Assembly (NCBI RefSeq): GCF_008923205.2
Contig: NZ_WBMS02000002.1
Span: 1 to 64,000, forward strand
Length of the DNA: 64,000 nt
Direction of reading: 5' to 3'
DNA from: Actinomadura physcomitrii
Lineage (GTDB): Bacteria > Actinomycetota > Actinomycetes > Streptosporangiales > Streptosporangiaceae
The notes below the pieces were generated by a model. The model was not told where the DNA came from, searched no databases, and saw only the letters and a program-made list of their open reading frames with translations. This document shows positions 60,594-64,000 of this stretch, one piece after another. A program made the position numbers and the translations under genes. Numbering within the stretch: the first letter of the stretch is position 1; each line of letters starts with the position of its first letter.

Positions 60594-61090
60594 AAAGCCA
60601 CCACGCATCTGGCGGCCCGGTACGAGACCGTGGTTGTGGAGGACCTCAACGTCACCGGGATGGTCGCCAACCGGCGGCTCGCCCGCGCCGTGGCCGATCA
60701 GGGGTTCGGGGCCGTGCGGCGGATGCTTTCCTGCAAGACCGGTTGGAACGGTGGCTGCCTGGTCGCGGCCGATCGTTGGTTCCCTTCGTCCAAGACCTGC
60801 TCGGGCTGCAGTGAGCGAAAGCCAAGCCTGTCGCTGTCCGAGCGGACGTTCCGGTGCGACGCCTGCGGCCTGGCCCTGAACCGCGATGTCAACGCCGCGA
60901 TCAATCTGCGAGACCTCGCCGCCAGTGGGGCGGAGAGGCAAAACGCCTGTGGAGGCGAGGTAAGACCCGGCCCCGCCGGGCGACCGCCCGTGAAGCAGGA
61001 ACCCGGCACCACGCCCCCCGTGGATGAGACCGGGACCGTCACGGCGCAAGCCGCGACTGCCTGAGACTCGCACTCGTGCAGCCTCAGACA
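60594..61090 (+). pseudogene. TnpB (IS605/IS607-type) remnant, second copy
   Basis: About 155 codons of TnpB, starting KATTHLAARYETVVVEDLN within a few codons of the point where the other copy starts, and continuing through CSGCSERKPSLSLSERTFRCDACG and NRDVNAAINLRDL to the shared GPAGRPPVKQEPG tail. DNA identity with the copy at 52476 is high, including the ends (ACTCGCACTCGTGC and GCCTCAG against the similar end there). Both keep the 3' part that in intact elements overlaps the guide RNA. It lies right after the RDD gene and upstream of a two-component system. Confidence 0.78.
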
Positions 61091-61197
61091 ACGGTGTATC
61101 TGACTACACCCCCCGTCCGGGTTGCGGGCACACTGTGCGGGACGGACGCCGGCCGGAGACTGGATTCACGACGGCAGGCGACGACCGGAGGAACACG

Positions 61198-62556
61198 GTG
61201 AACGAGCACAAGGTGTACGAGCACGAGGTGACCGAGCACGGGGTCACCGAGCGGCCGGTGAGCGAGACCTCCCTGCAGCGGCGGCTCCGGGCGCCCTGGC
61301 GCGGGCTCGGGCTGTGGCTCCGGTCGATCCCGGCGACCTTCGTGGGCCTGTGGTTCGCCGCGGTCGTCACCCTGGTCGGCGGCTTCGTCGGGATCCTGCT
61401 GTTCCCGTCCGCGACGATGGCGCTGCGCCGGCAGCTCGACGGCTACCGCGAGAAGATCGAGCGCTGGACGGGCCACCCGATCGAGCGGCCCTACCTCCCC
61501 GAGCCCGCGCGCGAGCCCGGCGTCAAGGGCTCGGTGCGGCGCTCCCTCGCGCTGGCCCGCGACCCCGCCACCTGGCGCGACTACCTGTGGGTGCTCGCCG
61601 ACCCGTTCGTCGCGCTGTTCACCGCGGCGCTGCCCGCCCTGCTGATCGGCTACGGGCTGTGGGGGTACGCCGTCGCGGCGTTCGCGGGCAAGCTGATCAC
61701 CAACTACGGCGGCAACGACTGGTACGCCTACGTCCACGTCACCGACGGCTACGGCCACGACACCGGCCGGATCGCGTCGACCCTGGTCGTCGCCACGCTG
61801 CTCATCGCCGCCGGGTTCCTGCTCGGCCCGGCGATGATGCGGGTGTACGGCCGGTGGGGCCGGTCCGTCCTCGGCCCGACGGAGAAGTCCCGGCTGGCGC
61901 TGCGCGTGCGGCACCTCACCGAGTCCCGGTCGGACGCGGTGGACGCGTCCGCCGCCGAGCTGCGCCGCATCGAGCGCGACCTGCACGACGGCGCGCAGGC
62001 CCGGCTCGTCGCGATGGGCATGAGCCTCGGCGCCATCGAGCACCTGCTCGACAAGGACCCGGAGAAGGCGCGGACCCTGCTGGCGCAGACCCGCGAGTCG
62101 TCCGCGAAGGCGCTGCACGAGCTGCGCGACCTCGTCCGCGGCATCCACCCGCCGGTGCTCGCCGACCGCGGCATCGGCGACGCGGTGAAGGCGCTCGCGC
62201 TCGACCACCCGCTGCAGGTCGAGGTCGTCGCCGAGCTGCCGGCCCGGCCCGAGCCGCCGGTCGAGTCCGCCGCCTACTTCGCGGTGTCGGAGGTCCTCAC
62301 CAACGCGGCCAAGCACTCCGGCGCGTCCCGCGTCTGGGTCGACATGCGGCACGAGCGCGGCATGCTGCGCATCACCGTCACCGACGACGGGCGCGGCGGC
62401 GCGTCCCTGGACGGCGGCACCGGACTGCGCGGGATCGAGCGGCGAATCGGTACATTCGACGGCGTGCTCGCCCTCAACTCCCCGGTGGGCGGCCCGACCA
62501 TCGTCACGCTGGAGCTGCCGTGCGCGTTGTCCTCGCCGAAGACCTCGCCCTCCTGA
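61198..62556 (+). CDS. sensor histidine kinase (NarL/DesK type)
   Basis: A 452-residue membrane kinase. Residues 1-25 contain a short repeat of the form EHxVTEH. Hydrophobic segments lie at about 42-70, 132-170 and 195-215, in the layout of a Sensor/DUF membrane module. The dimerisation and phosphoacceptor helix is RRIERDLHDGAQARLVAMGMSLG with His263, and the ATPase part has VSEVLTNAAKHSGA (N box) and TDDGRGGASLDGGTGLRGIERR (G box). The GTG at 61198 follows GGAGGAAC. It overlaps the response-regulator start by 37 bp, so both are translated together. Confidence 0.9.
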   Translation: MNEHKVYEHEVTEHGVTERPVSETSLQRRLRAPWRGLGLWLRSIPATFVGLWFAAVVTLVGGFVGILLFPSATMALRRQLDGYREKIERWTGHPIERPYLPEPAREPGVKGSVRRSLALARDPATWRDYLWVLADPFVALFTAALPALLIGYGLWGYAVAAFAGKLITNYGGNDWYAYVHVTDGYGHDTGRIASTLVVATLLIAAGFLLGPAMMRVYGRWGRSVLGPTEKSRLALRVRHLTESRSDAVDASAAELRRIERDLHDGAQARLVAMGMSLGAIEHLLDKDPEKARTLLAQTRESSAKALHELRDLVRGIHPPVLADRGIGDAVKALALDHPLQVEVVAELPARPEPPVESAAYFAVSEVLTNAAKHSGASRVWVDMRHERGMLRITVTDDGRGGASLDGGTGLRGIERRIGTFDGVLALNSPVGGPTIVTLELPCALSSPKTSPS

Positions 62557-63164
62557 GAGAGGGACTCGTCAGCCTCCTGGAGACGCACGGCTTCGAGGTC
62601 GCCGACGCCGTCGACAACGGGCCCTCGCTGCTGAAGGCGCTCGTCGACCACCGCCCGGACGTGGCGGTGGTCGACGTGCGCCTGCCGCCGTCCTTCACCG
62701 ACGAGGGCCTGCAGGCCGCGCTGGAGGCGCGCCGCCGGATCCCGGGCCTGCCGGTGCTGGTGCTGTCGCAGTACGTCGAGCAGCTGTACGCCCGGGAGCT
62801 GCTCGCCGACGGCACCGGCGGCATCGGCTACCTGCTGAAGGACCGGGTGTTCGACACCGCCCAGTTCGTGGACGCGGTCCGCCGGGTCGCCGCCGGCGGC
62901 ACCGCGATGGACCCCGAGGTGATCTCCCGGCTGGTCGCCAGCAACACCCGCGACACCCCGCTGAGCCGGCTCACCCCGCGCGAGACCGAGGTGCTGGAGC
63001 TGATGGCGCAGGGACGCTCGAACGCGGCGATCGCCGAGCAGCTCGTGGTGACCGAGCGCGCCGTCACCAAGCACACCGCGAACATCTTCGCCAAGCTCGA
63101 CCTGCCCGTCACCGACGACACCAACCGCCGCGTCCTCGCCGTCCTGGCCTACCTCAACCGCTGA
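62520..63164 (+). CDS. response regulator (NarL/LuxR family)
   Basis: A 214-residue regulator. The receiver has AEDLALLREG (acidic pocket Glu7-Asp8), the phosphoacceptor Asp52 in VAVVDVRLPP, and LSQYVEQLYARELL then YLLKDRVFD with the conserved Lys. The C-terminal LuxR helix-turn-helix is LTPRETEVLELMAQGRSNAAIAEQLVVTERAVTKHTANIFAKLDL. It is the partner of the overlapping kinase. The start is GTG at 62520. The signal and target genes are unknown. Confidence 0.91.
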   Translation: MRVVLAEDLALLREGLVSLLETHGFEVADAVDNGPSLLKALVDHRPDVAVVDVRLPPSFTDEGLQAALEARRRIPGLPVLVLSQYVEQLYARELLADGTGGIGYLLKDRVFDTAQFVDAVRRVAAGGTAMDPEVISRLVASNTRDTPLSRLTPRETEVLELMAQGRSNAAIAEQLVVTERAVTKHTANIFAKLDLPVTDDTNRRVLAVLAYLNR

Positions 63165-63249
63165 CGGCGCTCTCAAGGGCGGAGCGGACTACCCGGGTTC
63201 CCGTGCGGTGACATAGGTTGCTCGGGCGAGTGGCCCTCGGGAGGGCGCG

Positions 63250-63612
63250 ATGAAGGTGATCCTGGTCCTGCTCTGCCTGGCGATCGCGGGCCGCGAGCTG
63301 TACCTGGCGTTCGACCGCAGGCGGCGGGCCGGGGCGCCCGAGATCGCCGACATCCGCACCCAGCTCACCGCGCTCAAGGGCACCCGCGACGAGCTGGAGC
63401 GCTTCCGCTCGGCGCAGCGCGAGCGGCTGGAGCGGCTCACCGCGCAGATCGGCCCTTTGCTGATCGTCCGGACGCCCCGGGAGCTGCTGTGCGGCGTGCT
63501 CCCGCTGGCGGAGCTGCGCCTCCCGGAGACCGCCGGGCTGCTGGACGACCCGTCCCGCGCGGCCGCGCGCCTGCGCCGCCTCCCCGCCGCCCGCCTCCTC
63601 GACGCGTCCTAG
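63250..63612 (+). CDS. small membrane-anchored protein of unknown function
   Basis: A 120-residue protein. A single N-terminal hydrophobic helix (VILVLLCLAIAGRELYLAF) is followed by a charged stretch likely to form a coiled coil (RTQLTALKGTRDELERFRSAQRERLERLTAQIG) and a Leu/Arg-rich tail. No domain is recognised. It could be an anchor or regulator but gives no further clue. The stop overlaps the convergent crotonase gene by 4 bp. The ATG at 63250 is preceded by GGGAGGG. Confidence 0.65.
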   Translation: MKVILVLLCLAIAGRELYLAFDRRRRAGAPEIADIRTQLTALKGTRDELERFRSAQRERLERLTAQIGPLLIVRTPRELLCGVLPLAELRLPETAGLLDDPSRAAARLRRLPAARLLDAS

Positions 63613-64000
63613 CGGGACGTCCAGGTGAAGCGGGGCGGGCGGCGTTCCAGGAAGGCGGCGATGCCCTCGGCGACCTCGCCGCGCGCCGCGACCTCCTCCA
63701 GCCAGCCCCGGACCCTCTCCTCCACCGGCTCGTCGGCGGCGATCGCGTCCACGATGTCCTTGGTCGCCTGCTGGGTCAGCAGCGAGCGCGACGCGAGCGT
63801 CGCGGTGAACGCCGCGACCCGGGCCGGCAGGTCGTCGACGATCTCGTTGAGCAGCCCGATCCGCAGCGCGTGGTCCGCGCCGACCAGGTCGGCCGAGTAC
63901 AGCAGGTACTTCGCGGCGGACGGGCCGACGAGCCGGACGAGCCGGGCCGTCGCCGCCGCCGGGTACACGATGCCGAGCTTGGCGGGGGTGATCCCGAACC
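63609..64000 (-). CDS. enoyl-CoA hydratase/isomerase-family protein, C-terminal part
   Basis: The gene runs off the right edge, so only its last 130 codons are present. FGITPAKLGIVYPAAATARLVRLVGPSAAKYLLYSADLVGADHALRIGLLNEIVDD is the crotonase block that follows the active site, and the tail ARGEVAEGIAAFLERRPPRFTW is typical of enoyl-CoA hydratases. The N-terminal oxyanion-hole motif lies beyond the window. It probably acts on acyl-CoA; its substrate is unknown. Confidence 0.85.
   Translation of the reverse strand, partial: FGITPAKLGIVYPAAATARLVRLVGPSAAKYLLYSADLVGADHALRIGLLNEIVDDLPARVAAFTATLASRSLLTQQATKDIVDAIAADEPVEERVRGWLEEVAARGEVAEGIAAFLERRPPRFTWTSR

Noticed and set aside
59376-61064. A continuous frame that would fuse a long Arg/Ala-rich chain to the TnpB remnant
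   Set aside because: Its first part is a shifted frame of the RDD gene. The join at about 60590 is chance readthrough, and only the TnpB part has family similarity.
52476-61090. A composite transposon bounded by the two TnpB fragments
   Set aside because: The fragments lack left ends and intact transposase, are in opposite orientation, and the DNA between looks like ordinary chromosomal genes.

Overview
The window is very GC-rich DNA with dense, often overlapping genes, GTG/TTG starts, ATGA-type stop/start overlaps and an actinobacterial gene set: a mycothiol conjugate amidase, a 13E12/DUF222-type HNH protein, a DUF397 protein, GAF/LuxR, PaaX and PucR-type regulators, and a cobalamin riboswitch ahead of class Ia ribonucleotide reductase. 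The best guess is a mycelial actinomycete, possibly Thermomonosporaceae (Actinomadura-like). The genus is an inference from gene content; there is no rRNA or tRNA in the window to confirm it.

1-3.6 kb is a small accessory patch: the end of an HNH gene, about 1 kb without genes that holds an elaborate nested hairpin element (1272-1446), a complete IS1380-family insertion sequence (1619-3315), and the amino-terminal stub of a multicopper oxidase abutting the IS. 3.6-17.8 kb holds a Baeyer-Villiger-type monooxygenase with a PF10118 protein, a secreted serine hydrolase, a PucR-like regulator, a DUF4232 lipoprotein, a multi-TM protein, an anti-sigma-type ATPase, an acyl-CoA ligase, a QacA-like exporter divergent from its likely TetR regulator, an AraC/VOC pair, an internally deleted poxB-like pseudogene and a MarR regulator. 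17.9-21.2 kb is a compact tyrosine/homogentisate operon (hmgA, an unrecognised gene, fahA) that ends inside a long palindrome.

21.3-24.6 kb has a MarR regulator and, divergently arranged, a secreted NlpC/P60-like protein and a membrane-anchored HTH paralogue that has lost the proposed catalytic residues. 24.6-34.7 kb is mostly lipid or aromatic metabolism: nitronate monooxygenase, 2-hydroxyacid dehydrogenase, HbpS-like protein, Zn alcohol dehydrogenase with a P450, a crotonase with an AidB-like acyl-CoA dehydrogenase under a divergent PaaX regulator, an SDR with a His in place of the catalytic Tyr beside an HxlR regulator, and a thioesterase. 34.7-42.8 kb carries an Fe/Mn superoxide dismutase behind a Nur-like box, a zone of gene remnants (DUF4132, MmyB-type regulator, aldo/keto reductase), a repeat protein and nrdAB under a B12 riboswitch. 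42.8-47.9 kb has a copper-linked trio (membrane protein, YcnI, CopC), a monooxygenase-globin fusion, an azoreductase divergent from an ECF sigma factor, and a methyltransferase; the last two are convergent and both stop codons lie inside one palindrome.

48-64 kb holds two coupled acyl-CoA ligases, a GAF-LuxR regulator, two 5'-truncated TnpB remnants 8 kb apart, a D-threonine aldolase-like enzyme with an IclR-like regulator, a FetB-like permease without its ATPase, a polysaccharide deacetylase, an MFS exporter coupled to mycothiol conjugate amidase, an RDD membrane protein, a two-component system, a small membrane protein and a crotonase cut by the window edge. No rRNA, tRNA, CRISPR array, prophage or recognisable biosynthetic cluster was seen. 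The strongest candidates for something undescribed are the GNA-triloop hairpin element at 1272-1446, the stop-codon palindromes at 21153 and 47200, and the active/dead NlpC-like pair at 22553-24530.
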